NCBI GenBank assembly: GCA_900548635.1
Contig: URLP01000050.1
Location: 1 to 11,417 of the forward strand
DNA from: an uncultured Megasphaera sp.
Lineage (GTDB): Bacteria; Bacillota; Negativicutes; Veillonellales; Megasphaeraceae
Direction: 5' to 3'
DNA length: 11,417 bases
Shown piece by piece: positions 1 through 6,327 of the stretch. Numbering within the stretch: position 1 is the first letter of the stretch; every line of letters starts with the position of its first letter. Below the pieces are notes generated by a model. It had not been told where the DNA came from, did not search any database, and saw only the letters and a program-made list of their open reading frames with translations. The position numbers and the translations under genes are program-made.

Positions 1-666
1 GAGGCGGTCCGACATATCGGAGAGGATGACGCCGCCGCCGGTCAGGATGACCGGACGCTTGGCCTGTTCGATGGCTGCGACAGCGCGGTCGACATCTTCT
101 TCGCGGCCGACGTGATGACCCTGATAGCCGCGCAGATGAACTTCTTCGGGATATTCAAATTCAAAAGGTGTATCGAATACATCCTTGGCAATATCGACAA
201 GGACCGGCCCGGGTCGGCCTGTCGTTGCAATATAGAAGGCTTCTTTCAGGACCCGGGGCAATTCCTTGACGTTCTTGACTAAATAGTTGTGTTTCGTAAT
301 CGGCGTGGTAATGCCGGAGATATCAGCTTCCTGGAAGGAATCGCGTCCGATGAGGGGCGTCGCTACCTGGCCGCTGATGATGACGAGGGGAATGGAATCC
401 ATATTGGCCGTGGCAATGCCTGTGACCATGTTGCAGACACCGGGACCGGAGGTTGCAAAGCAAACACCGGGTTTGCCCGTCGCCCGCGCATAGCCGTCAG
501 CTGCGTGGACAGCACCCTGTTCGTGGCCTGTCAGAATATGGGGGAATTTCGTTTTATATACTTCATCATATAATGACAGGACAGCACCGCCGGGATAGCC
601 GAAGACAACTTGTACCTGTTCACGTTTCAGACATTCAATCACTGCCTGTGCACCGGTCATTTTCAT
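1..666 (-). CDS. ilvB: Acetolactate synthase large subunit, N-terminal part (3' end cut by window)
   Basis: Thiamine-diphosphate enzyme that condenses two pyruvates to acetolactate, or pyruvate with 2-oxobutyrate, the first common step of valine, leucine and isoleucine synthesis. The window holds the first 222 residues. These open with TGAQAVIECLK and FGYPGGAVL, then the HEQGAVHAADGYARATG block whose glutamate (about residue 49) activates the cofactor, then TSGPG, IGRDSFQEADI and RPGPVLVDI, all typical of the anabolic IlvB N-terminal domain. The start at 666 is chosen because AGAGGTG lies about 7 bases upstream; an alternative ATG two codons inside (660) is too far from it. The gene follows ilvC by 108 bases on the same strand and is probably part of the T-box-controlled operon. 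No ilvN small-subunit gene is seen; it could lie beyond the edge. The FAD-binding and C-terminal domains are outside the window. Confidence 0.95.
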   Translation of the reverse strand, partial: MKMTGAQAVIECLKREQVQVVFGYPGGAVLSLYDEVYKTKFPHILTGHEQGAVHAADGYARATGKPGVCFATSGPGVCNMVTGIATANMDSIPLVIISGQVATPLIGRDSFQEADISGITTPITKHNYLVKNVKELPRVLKEAFYIATTGRPGPVLVDIAKDVFDTPFEFEYPEEVHLRGYQGHHVGREEDVDRAVAAIEQAKRPVILTGGGVILSDMSDRL

Positions 667-689
667 CTCATTCACCTCTGTGTATAATA

Positions 690-771
690 ACGTTCATCGA
701 AGTTCGTTCATCGAAGCCGTTCGCCGCTGTCTTCTTCGACAAACGACGAACGACTCACGACAAACGGTTTT
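690..771. repeat. Heptamer-based intergenic repeat, copy 1
   Basis: This element fills the ilvC-ilvB gap. Its left arm has TTCATCG at 693-699 and again at 707-713 (14-base period, two heptamers). Its right arm has four back-to-back heptamers of the form CGACRAA from 737 to 764, in inverted orientation to the left arm. A 19-base word (735-753) recurs exactly at 6495-6513 in copy 2. The arms are imperfectly complementary, so the ilvC-ilvB transcript could fold here. Function is unknown; it may be a mobile intergenic repeat or an RNA-stability element. Confidence 0.7.
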
Positions 772-774
772 TAA

Positions 775-1785
775 TTAGTCGTTCTGATCGTTGTTGTGGA
801 GCCACGGCATCATGGCACGGAGTTTTTCACCGACTTTTTCGAGCGGATGTTCAGCGTGCTGACGGCGCATAGCGAGGAAGTGTGCACGGCCGCCGGCTTT
901 GTTTTCGAGGAGCCAATCTTTAGCGAAGGCACCGCTCTGGATATCGGCCAAAACTTCTTTCATGGCTTTCTTGGAATCCTGTGTTACGACACGCGGACCG
1001 GCTGTGTAGTCGCCGTATTCAGCCGTGTCACTGATGGATTTGCGCATCTTGGCCATGCCGCCTTCATACATGAGGTCGACGATCAATTTCATTTCATGGA
1101 AGGTTTCGAAATAAGCGATTTCCGGCTGGTAGCCTGCTTCGCAGAGGGTTTCGAAGCCGTTGGTGATCAACTGGCAGATACCGCCGCAGAGGACTGCCTG
1201 TTCACCGAAGAGGTCTGTTTCTGTTTCTTCCTGGAAGGTCGTCTGGATGACGCCGGCACGGGTACCGCCGATACCGCGGGCATAAGCGAGGGCGAGGTCG
1301 AAGCATTTGCCGGAAGCGTCCTGTTCAACAGCGAAGACATCCGGAACGCCGCCGCCTTCTACGAAAGTACGGCGAACGAGATGACCCGGGCCCTTCGGAG
1401 CGACCATGAAGACGTCGACATCTGCCGGCGGAACGATCTGTTTGAAGTGAACGTTGAAGCCATGGGCAAAAGCAAGAGCACTGCCGGATTTCAAGTTCGG
1501 AGCGATTTCAGCTGCATAAACGTCAGCCTGTTTTTCATCCGGAATGAGGACCATCGTGACGTCTGCTTCTTTAACAGCTTCAGCGACTGTCTTGACTTCA
1601 AGGCCGGCTGCCTGTGCTTTTTCTACAGACTTGCTGCCTTTGTACAAGCCGACGACGACGTCGACGCCGCTGTCTTTAAGGTTCAGTGCATGTGCATGAC
1701 CCTGGCTGCCATAACCGATAACGGCAACTTTTTTGCCTTTCATTACGTCCCAATTTACGTCCTGATCATAGAATACTTTTGCCAT
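775..1785 (-). CDS. ilvC: Ketol-acid reductoisomerase (class I)
   Basis: Converts acetolactate or acetohydroxybutyrate to the dihydroxy-acid using NAD(P)H and Mg2+, the second step of branched-chain amino acid synthesis. The 336-residue length fits the short class I form. The Rossmann motif GYGSQG is at residues 24-29, H108 is in AHGF, and the catalytic lysine is in PKGPGH (130-135). The Mg2+ ligands are D191 and E195 in ETDLFGEQ, and E227 and E231 in FETFHE. The cofactor-specificity loop reads GLYKGSKS (about 46-53): the serines that usually contact the NADPH 2'-phosphate are present, but a tyrosine stands where many enzymes have arginine, so cofactor preference is uncertain. AGGAGAG (1794-1800) lies 8 bases before the ATG. 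The gene is the first after a T-box leader and is followed by ilvB; this order differs from the common ilvB-ilvN-ilvC. Confidence 0.97.
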   Translation of the reverse strand: MAKVFYDQDVNWDVMKGKKVAVIGYGSQGHAHALNLKDSGVDVVVGLYKGSKSVEKAQAAGLEVKTVAEAVKEADVTMVLIPDEKQADVYAAEIAPNLKSGSALAFAHGFNVHFKQIVPPADVDVFMVAPKGPGHLVRRTFVEGGGVPDVFAVEQDASGKCFDLALAYARGIGGTRAGVIQTTFQEETETDLFGEQAVLCGGICQLITNGFETLCEAGYQPEIAYFETFHEMKLIVDLMYEGGMAKMRKSISDTAEYGDYTAGPRVVTQDSKKAMKEVLADIQSGAFAKDWLLENKAGGRAHFLAMRRQHAEHPLEKVGEKLRAMMPWLHNNDQND

Positions 1786-1857
1786 AATAACATCTCTCCT
1801 TGAGTATAAAATAATTTATTCTCGTTGGGATTTAGAGATTCGTCGAAAGAGGCCAAC

Positions 1858-1890
1858 AAAAAAACTCCGCCCCTCGCTGAGGGACGGAGT
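1858..1890 (-). terminator. T-box intrinsic terminator upstream of ilvC
   Basis: On the minus strand ACTCCGTCCCTC, a 3-base loop and GAGGGGCGGAGT form a long GC-rich stem (1865-1890), followed by seven U (1858-1864). It lies just after the conserved T-box sequence, the standard place for the terminator that competes with the antiterminator. Confidence 0.93.
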
Positions 1891-2150
1891 ACTATTCCGC
1901 GATACCACCCTGATTCCTGAGGCATTACTGCCTACAGGCTCTCTACAACGTACCAACATACGCGTTTCCTATAACGTGGAAAAACCGTCAGTGCTTAATC
2001 TTGCTTCAGCACTTCTCTTCGGGGATGATTTTCATTCGCCATTCATTACCGGCTCACACCAGCCGCCGGCTCTCTGAGAACGTCCGGTCGAACTACTCTT
2101 TCCCGTCATCAGATTTTTCTATATGCTTTTGCGAGCCGTTATCGTTGCGG
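1858..2150 (-). promoter_or_regulatory. T-box riboswitch leader, probably isoleucine-specific
   Basis: A tRNA-sensing leader: uncharged tRNA pairs with a specifier codon and with the T-box bulge, stabilising the antiterminator and allowing ilvC-ilvB transcription. The conserved 3' T-box AGGGTGGTATCGCGG is at 1911-1897. Stem I features are also visible: GGGAAAGAGTAG on the 5' side, then AGAGAG and GGCTGGTGTGAGCC of the distal region (near 2050-2075). The 3' side of stem I reads GAATGAAAATCATCCCCGAA (2036-2017). The codon in the usual specifier position is ATC at 2029-2027, followed by ATCCCCGAA in place of the common ACC(T)CTGAG-like run. ATC means isoleucine, which fits the downstream genes. 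The T-box call is firm; the specifier is read by eye and not from a full fold. Confidence 0.93.
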
Positions 2151-2172
2151 CCCGTTTGAAAAGCTTGAACAC

Positions 2173-2201
2173 ATTCTACAAAAAGAGCGGCCGTTTGTCA
2201 A
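2173..2201 (-). promoter_or_regulatory. Sigma-A type promoter of the T-box-ilvC-ilvB operon
   Basis: On the minus strand, a perfect -35 TTGACA (2201-2196) and a -10 TAGAAT (2178-2173) are separated by 17 bases. Transcription should start near 2166, just before the T-box stem I. There is no clear terminator between the upstream DUF815 gene (stop at 2260) and this promoter, only A/T-rich palindromes, so some read-through is possible. Confidence 0.9.
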
Positions 2202-2259
2202 TGCTTTTTCGAAAATTTTCTGAAAAAACTTTGGTTAAACGTTTATACACCTAACATTC

Positions 2260-3495
2260 TTAGGCGCGGCGATTGCCGAGATACCATTTTACAAACTGCT
2301 GAGCAATGCGGCCGTTGCGGCCGGAGTGTTCCATTTCCCAGCGCACGCCTTCGACGCGGAGCTCTTCCGGGTCCAGGGTAATGCCTGCTTTTTTCAATTC
2401 GTGAGCGATGATCTGCAGGTATTCGTCCTGCGTCGGCGCCGAGTAATGAAGGATCAGGCCGAAGCGGTCCGATAGGGAAATGGATTCATTCGTGCTGTCG
2501 TCGCGGTAGACTTCATCCAGTTCATCATTGCGGTCGCGCCACGTTTCCTTCAAGAGGTGGCGGCGGTTCGACGTTGCATAAATAAGCACATTTTTCGGCT
2601 GCGGTGTGACGCCGCCGTCGATAGCCGATTTCAGATATTTATATTCCTTTTCATTTTCGTCAAAGGAAAGGTCGTCGAGGAAAAGGATGAACTTCTTGCT
2701 GCCGATGTCGCCGAGTTTTTCCATGAGATGCTGCAGGCCTTTCAGCTGGCCGCGCTGTACCTGGATCAGGCGCAGGCCCTGTCCGTGGTAGCGGCAGACC
2801 AGGGCCTTGACGGCCGTCGACTTGCCCGTGCCGCGGGAGCCCGTCAGGAGGACGTTGTTCGCTTCCCGGTCGGCGAGGAAGGCCGTCGTATTGGCCAGGA
2901 GCTTTTCTTTCTGTGCCGCGTAGCCGATGAGGTCGTCCCATTCGAGATGCGGGAAGTTTTCGATGCCGATGAGGCTGCCGTCGTCGCCAATGCGGAAGGC
3001 CATGAACTGAGCCAGCTTGCCGCGGCCGTAAACTGCATAATGATGCAGGAGGATTTTCGTCGCTTCTTCCGGCGTCGAAGCGCCCATGAGGGCCGTTTCC
3101 AGAGTCTGGACGTAGCCGTAGACCTTGGGGACTGCCGGTTCGTAGTTATCCAGGAAATCGACATCGAGGAAGTCCGACGCCGACTTCTGCAGGTACGGCC
3201 AGAGCAGGGTCATATCCAGGAGCAGGGCTTTGGTCATGCCCGTGCCGGCCTTGCCTGAACGTTCGATGGCTGCGGCAGCGACCGTATCGCCTTCACCTAA
3301 AAGATAAAGGAAATACTGGCGCAGGATGTTGCCGCTCAAGCCCAATTCTTCGGCCCGTTCCAAAAGGACCGCCGCCGCTTCATGCTTGCCGTAGGGATTG
3401 TCTCCGTCTTCCTGGACGGCCAACAGCACCTTGATCACAGGATCATTCAAAAAATTGCGGCAAACAACAAGGCCGCGCAAACTTTTATTTTCCAT
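2260..3495 (-). CDS. DUF815-family AAA+ ATP-binding protein
   Basis: A 411-residue protein of the DUF815 group of AAA+ ATPases; the cellular role of this family is not established. The N-terminal ~185 residues are helical and uncharacterised. The ATPase core follows: PHLEWDDLIGY before the nucleotide site, Walker A GSRGTGKS (about 219-226), Walker B FILFLDDLSF (about 269-278), and a sensor-like NVLIYATSNRRHL strand. The motif SLSDRFGLIL near the C-terminal third is also typical of DUF815 proteins. I place the start at 3495 because GGGGAGGGG lies directly upstream with normal spacing. An in-frame ATG at 3555 would add 20 residues that run through this site and through a repeat hairpin, and is rejected. 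The gene lies 182 bases downstream of folP and has its own promoter. No membrane segment or signal peptide is seen. Confidence 0.88.
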   Translation of the reverse strand: MENKSLRGLVVCRNFLNDPVIKVLLAVQEDGDNPYGKHEAAAVLLERAEELGLSGNILRQYFLYLLGEGDTVAAAAIERSGKAGTGMTKALLLDMTLLWPYLQKSASDFLDVDFLDNYEPAVPKVYGYVQTLETALMGASTPEEATKILLHHYAVYGRGKLAQFMAFRIGDDGSLIGIENFPHLEWDDLIGYAAQKEKLLANTTAFLADREANNVLLTGSRGTGKSTAVKALVCRYHGQGLRLIQVQRGQLKGLQHLMEKLGDIGSKKFILFLDDLSFDENEKEYKYLKSAIDGGVTPQPKNVLIYATSNRRHLLKETWRDRNDELDEVYRDDSTNESISLSDRFGLILHYSAPTQDEYLQIIAHELKKAGITLDPEELRVEGVRWEMEHSGRNGRIAQQFVKWYLGNRRA

Positions 3496-3528
3496 AAAGC
3501 CCCTCCCCATCATGATAATTAACAAAAG

Positions 3529-3616
3529 AGGGGTTGCTTTTTCAAGATTCTGCAAAAGGTACCGTGAAAAGCAACCCTTCCGCCTCTGCGAGGCACCTCC
3601 CCTATTAAGGGAGGCA
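3529..3616. repeat. Palindromic intergenic repeat in the DUF815 leader
   Basis: Three nested or adjacent hairpins are visible. GGGTTGCTTTTTC (3531-3543) pairs with GAAAAGCAACCC (3566-3577). GCCTC (3582-3586) pairs with GAGGC (3590-3594). CCTCCCCT (3596-3603) pairs, with one bulge, with AGGGAGG (3608-3614). The order 'ACCCTTCCGCCTC - GAGGC - ACCTCCC - GGGAGG' resembles a dispersed intergenic repeat seen in many gut Firmicutes; that resemblance is from memory, not a search. On the minus strand the first hairpin is followed by CTCTTTTG, so it could act as a weak terminator for folP read-through or as an attenuator of the DUF815 gene. Confidence 0.65.
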
Positions 3617-3637
3617 ACTGCTAACTGTAATCAGGTT

Positions 3638-3667
3638 ATTATACCGTGTCAGCGTCACTATGGTCAA
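3638..3667 (-). promoter_or_regulatory. Promoter of the DUF815 gene
   Basis: On the minus strand, -35 TTGACC (3667-3662) and a perfect -10 TATAAT (3643-3638) are 18 bases apart, just after the folP stop codon. Transcription should begin near 3631 and run through the hairpin repeat before reaching the GGGGAGGGG ribosome binding site. Confidence 0.8.
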
Positions 3668-3677
3668 GAAAAGCGTT

Positions 3678-4508
3678 TTACTGGCGCAGGGCGTCGGCCA
3701 TGCGGCACATGCGGGCAATGGGTTTGACGTCATGGACGCGGACGATGCTGCAGCCTGCAAAGATGCCGGCGACGCAGGTCGCGCCGGTCCCTTCCATGCG
3801 TTCCGTTACGGGCAGGTCGAGGATCTTGCCGATGAAGCCTTTGCGGCTCGTGCCGAGGAGCATCGGGTACGGCAGTCCCGTCAGTTCCTGCAGGTGCTTC
3901 ATGACGAAGACATTCTGTTCAAAGGTCTTGCCGAAGCCGATGCCCGGATCCGTGATGATCTGATCCTGGCTCATGCCGGCCTGATCGGCAATGATAGCTG
4001 AGCGGATGAAGAACTGCTTCATTTCACCGATGATGTCCTCGTATGCCGTGCCGTCCTGGTTGTGCATGACGACGACGGGCACGCCGTACTTGGCTGCGAC
4101 GGTGGCCATTCCCCCCGGTTCCGGTGCGTACTGGAGGCCCCAGATATCGTTCATGATATGTGCCCCGGTCTGCATGGCGTAATCTGCGGTCTTAGCCTTA
4201 TAGGTATCGACGGAAATCGGTACCGGGCAGGCGGCGACGAGACGCGGCAGGATCGTTTCCAGACGGGCGATTTCTTCGTCGGCAGAAATAGGCGTAAAGC
4301 CCGGCCGCGACGATTCGGCACCAATGTCGATGATGTCCGCGCCGTCAGCGACCATTTCTTCCATATGCTTCAGGGCCGTGTCGGCGCTGTTCCACTTGCC
4401 GCCGTCAGAAAACGAATCAGGCGTATAATTGAGGACGCCCATGACCAACGTCTTTTCGCCGACAGTCAGCGATTTCCCATCTTTCCAATGATAATGACGA
4501 ACTTCCAT
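3678..4508 (-). CDS. folP: Dihydropteroate synthase
   Basis: Joins p-aminobenzoate to 6-hydroxymethyl-7,8-dihydropterin diphosphate to make dihydropteroate, a late step in folate synthesis and the target of sulfonamides. The 276-residue TIM-barrel protein shows the family motifs in order: VMGVLNYTPDSFSDGG near the N-terminus (diphosphate-binding loop), DIIDIGAESSRPG, PISVDTYKAK, NDIWGLQ, VVVMHNQDG, DQIITDPGIGFGKTFEQN, LLGTSRKGFIG, and a final VRVHDVKP. The start at 4508 is preceded by GGGAGG (4521-4516) at good spacing; a TTG at 4526 that would extend it by six codons reads through the ribosome binding site and is rejected. The gene is apparently monocistronic, with its own promoter and a terminator hairpin immediately before the ribosome binding site. 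Other folate genes are not next to it. Confidence 0.97.
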   Translation of the reverse strand: MEVRHYHWKDGKSLTVGEKTLVMGVLNYTPDSFSDGGKWNSADTALKHMEEMVADGADIIDIGAESSRPGFTPISADEEIARLETILPRLVAACPVPISVDTYKAKTADYAMQTGAHIMNDIWGLQYAPEPGGMATVAAKYGVPVVVMHNQDGTAYEDIIGEMKQFFIRSAIIADQAGMSQDQIITDPGIGFGKTFEQNVFVMKHLQELTGLPYPMLLGTSRKGFIGKILDLPVTERMEGTGATCVAGIFAGCSIVRVHDVKPIARMCRMADALRQ

Positions 4509-4524
4509 GCTAATTCCTCCCAAC

Positions 4525-4573
4525 AAAAAAGAGATAACGAAGGCGCCCCAAAGGACGCACAGTCGTTATCTCT
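4525..4573 (-). terminator. Terminator hairpin in the folP leader (candidate attenuator)
   Basis: On the minus strand AGAGATAACGA (4573-4563) pairs perfectly with TCGTTATCTCT (4540-4530). An inner GCGTCC/GGGCGC stem extends it, and the structure is followed by a run of U (4529-4525). It lies between the folP promoter and its ribosome binding site, which begins only 4 bases after the U run. No minus-strand gene lies between the promoter and the hairpin, so its likely role is to stop folP transcription conditionally. The leader before it is about 30 nt and contains a small GTAAC/GTTAC hairpin (4603-4588). Confidence 0.85.
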
Positions 4574-4610
4574 AAAAACTCAAGTCCGTAACCTGTACGT
4601 TACATTCCTC

Positions 4611-4639
4611 ATTATAGCAAAAGAAGACTTTCCTCACAA
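4611..4639 (-). promoter_or_regulatory. Promoter of folP
   Basis: On the minus strand a perfect -10 TATAAT (4616-4611) has a partial -35 TTGTGA (4639-4634) at 17-base spacing. Transcription should start near 4604, giving a leader of about 95 nt that contains the terminator hairpin. Confidence 0.78.
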
Positions 4640-4650
4640 GTAACCGGGGA

Positions 4651-4676
4651 AATTCAACTACTATACTAGTTGAATT
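4651..4676. repeat. Perfect 10-bp inverted repeat upstream of folP promoter
   Basis: AATTCAACTA (4651-4660) and TAGTTGAATT (4667-4676) flank a 6-base centre, followed on the plus strand by TTT. A related word, CTACTATTATACTAGT (4695-4710), follows 37 bases later and echoes CTACTATACTAGT (4658-4670). It could be an operator for folP or for the former promoter of the truncated gene to the right, or a weak plus-strand terminator. The surrounding 4640-4740 stretch is strongly A/T-rich and shows no gene. Confidence 0.5.
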
Positions 4677-4740
4677 TTTCATTTTCCATGATTTCTACTA
4701 TTATACTAGTCTAAATTATAGAAAATAGAAAAAAAATACT

Positions 4741-5457
4741 GGTATATACCTTCTCTTTGGCGGGATGCCTTTCTTAATGAACCTCCATTTCCAAGAAGGT
4801 CCATCTCGTCAGTATTTACAGGATATGTACAATTCTGTAATTTTAAAGGATATCGTCCAACGGAATAATCTGCGCGATGTCGATTTATTAGAGCGCATTA
4901 TCGGATATGCTCTTAACAGTATCGGCCACGTTTTCAGTGCTTCTAACATCACAAAATACTTGAAGAGTGAACATCGAAAAGTTTCTAACGATACCGTATT
5001 GAATTACCTGAACGCTTGTACAACAGCTTATTTGTTCTATAAAATCCCCCGCCAAGATTTATTAGGAAAGAAACTGCTTTCTATCAACGAAAAATATTAT
5101 GTCGTCGACCATGGCCTGCGGGAAGCCGTATATGGTCACAATGCCCGCGATATTGACCAAATATTAGAAAACATTGTCTGCTTGGAATTGTTGCGCCGTG
5201 GCTATACGGTAACAATTGGCAAAACAGGAAATTTTGAAGTCGATTTCATCGCCGAAAAAGGAAACAAAAAATGTTACATCCAGGTCACGTATTTACTCGC
5301 TTCACCAGAAACTGTCGAGCGTGAATTCCGCGTATATAAAGACATAAAGGACAATTACCCCAAATACGTCGTTTCTATGGATGAACTCGACTTTAGCCAC
5401 GATGGAATCCAACACTATAACATTCGTAAATTTTTGCAGCTCCCCCACGATTATTAA
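4741..5457 (+). pseudogene. 5'-truncated DUF4143-family ATPase remnant
   Basis: Intact proteins of this family have about 380-450 residues: an N-terminal AAA domain with Walker motifs, then a DUF4143 domain. Only the second part remains. The reading frame opens after a TAG (4726-4728), and recognisable sequence begins at GIYLLFGGMPFL, which in whole family members is internal. An ATG at 4765 could give a 230-residue product but has no good ribosome binding site. Visible family features, numbered from that ATG, are QYLQDMYNSVILKDIV (16-31), a winged-helix-like stretch with ASNITKYLKSE (59-69), and a PD-(D/E)XK-like end with ENIVCLELLRRGY (135-147), NFEVDFIAE (156-164) and CYIQV (170-174). The Walker A and B motifs are absent from the whole window. 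The DNA is visibly A/T-richer than its neighbours, suggesting acquisition followed by deletion. It is flanked by folP on the opposite strand and the dioxygenase gene on the same strand. Confidence 0.75.
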
Positions 5458-5479
5458 ATATGTGGAAAATGGAAGTTTA

Positions 5480-5507
5480 TTGACGTAAAGTAACTTCATG
5501 ATATACT
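5480..5507 (+). promoter_or_regulatory. Promoter of the ygiD-like gene
   Basis: -35 TTGACG (5480-5485) and -10 TATACT (5502-5507) are separated by 16 bases. A small AAAGATA/TATCTTT hairpin (5508-5525) starts directly after the -10, near the expected start of transcription. The ribosome binding site AGGGGGGA (about 5540-5547) precedes the ATG at 5557. Confidence 0.75.
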
Positions 5508-5556
5508 AAAGATAGTTTTATCTTTAAGATTCTATGCAAAGGGGGGATTCATCATA

Positions 5557-6327
5557 ATGAAAAAAACGCCTGTTATCTTCACCGGTCACGGCAGTCCGAT
5601 GCTGGCTATCGATGAAAACGATTTGACGCGTGAAATGCAGCACGTCGGCGCAGACGTTCTCAACAGTGCGGACAAGCCCAAAGCCATCCTGGCCATTTCC
5701 GCCCACTGGTATGTGCCCGGCACGTACATCCAGAGTGCGGAAAAGCCGCGGCAAATCTATGACATGTACGGCTTCCCGGAAGAACTCTACCAGCTCCAAT
5801 ACCCGGCCAAAGGCTGCCCGGAACTGACCCAGGACGTCTGCCAGCTTTTGGGCAACGCCGTTTCCATCGACGATTCCTGGGGCATCGACCACGGAACATG
5901 GAGTGTTATGGTCCATATGTTTCCTAACGCGCCCATCCCAGTCGTCCAGCTTTCCGTAAACAGCCTGTTTACACCGGACCAATGCTTCGCACTCGGCCAG
6001 AAACTCGCCCCGCTCCGTGAAGAAGGCTATCTCATCTGGGCCAGCGGCAACATCGTCCACAACCTGCGCCGCGTCGAATGGAACAAACGCGGTTCCGACG
6101 CCGCCAACCGCTTCAACGCGGACATCACGAACAGCGTCCTCAACGGCAGCCCTGATGCCGTCATCCACTACGAAAACCACGAAGACGCCCACTACGCCGT
6201 GCCGACACCGGAACACTACCTGCCCCTCCTCTACTGCTTAGGCGCTGCAGGAGATGACCAGGCCATGGCCTTCAACAATACCTGTACCTTAGGATCCATG
6301 GCCATGACCGGCTTCGTCTGGGCATAA
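5557..6327 (+). CDS. ygiD: YgiD-like class III extradiol dioxygenase (LigB family)
   Basis: A 256-residue protein of the LigB superfamily, closest in layout to E. coli YgiD, a zinc-containing 4,5-DOPA extradiol dioxygenase. Family members open catechol-type rings; the natural substrate in gut-type bacteria is not known. The expected metal and active-site histidines are present: H11 in FTGHGSPM, H50 in ISAHWY, H112 in GIDHGTW, H168 in GNIVHNL, and H220 in PTPEHYLPLLY. The fold spans the whole length with no signal peptide or membrane segment, so it should be cytoplasmic. A strong ribosome binding site fixes the start. The gene stands alone between the DUF4143 remnant and a bidirectional terminator, so the context gives no pathway. 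An oxygen-using enzyme would be odd in a strict anaerobe, so the real reaction may differ from the name. The symbol is by family resemblance. Confidence 0.85.
   Translation: MKKTPVIFTGHGSPMLAIDENDLTREMQHVGADVLNSADKPKAILAISAHWYVPGTYIQSAEKPRQIYDMYGFPEELYQLQYPAKGCPELTQDVCQLLGNAVSIDDSWGIDHGTWSVMVHMFPNAPIPVVQLSVNSLFTPDQCFALGQKLAPLREEGYLIWASGNIVHNLRRVEWNKRGSDAANRFNADITNSVLNGSPDAVIHYENHEDAHYAVPTPEHYLPLLYCLGAAGDDQAMAFNNTCTLGSMAMTGFVWA

Noticed and set aside
660..688. Possible plus-strand promoter (TTTTCA, 17 bases, TATAAT at 683-688)
   Set aside because: It would only transcribe antisense to ilvC, the -35 is weak, and the box lies in an A/T patch before the ilvB ribosome binding site.
691..771. CRISPR-like spacing of short repeats
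   Set aside because: The repeat units are 7 bases, abutting or 14 bases apart, with no unique spacers and no cas genes.
796..1803. 335-codon open frame on the plus strand opposite ilvC
   Set aside because: It is fully antisense to an unmistakable ilvC and its translation resembles no family; it follows from the strong codon bias of ilvC.
3496..3555. 20-residue N-terminal extension of the DUF815 protein
   Set aside because: It would read through the strong ribosome binding site and into the repeat hairpin; the ATG at 3495 is better supported.
4509..4526. TTG start adding six residues to folP
   Set aside because: The extension is encoded by the ribosome binding site itself; the ATG at 4508 has correct spacing.
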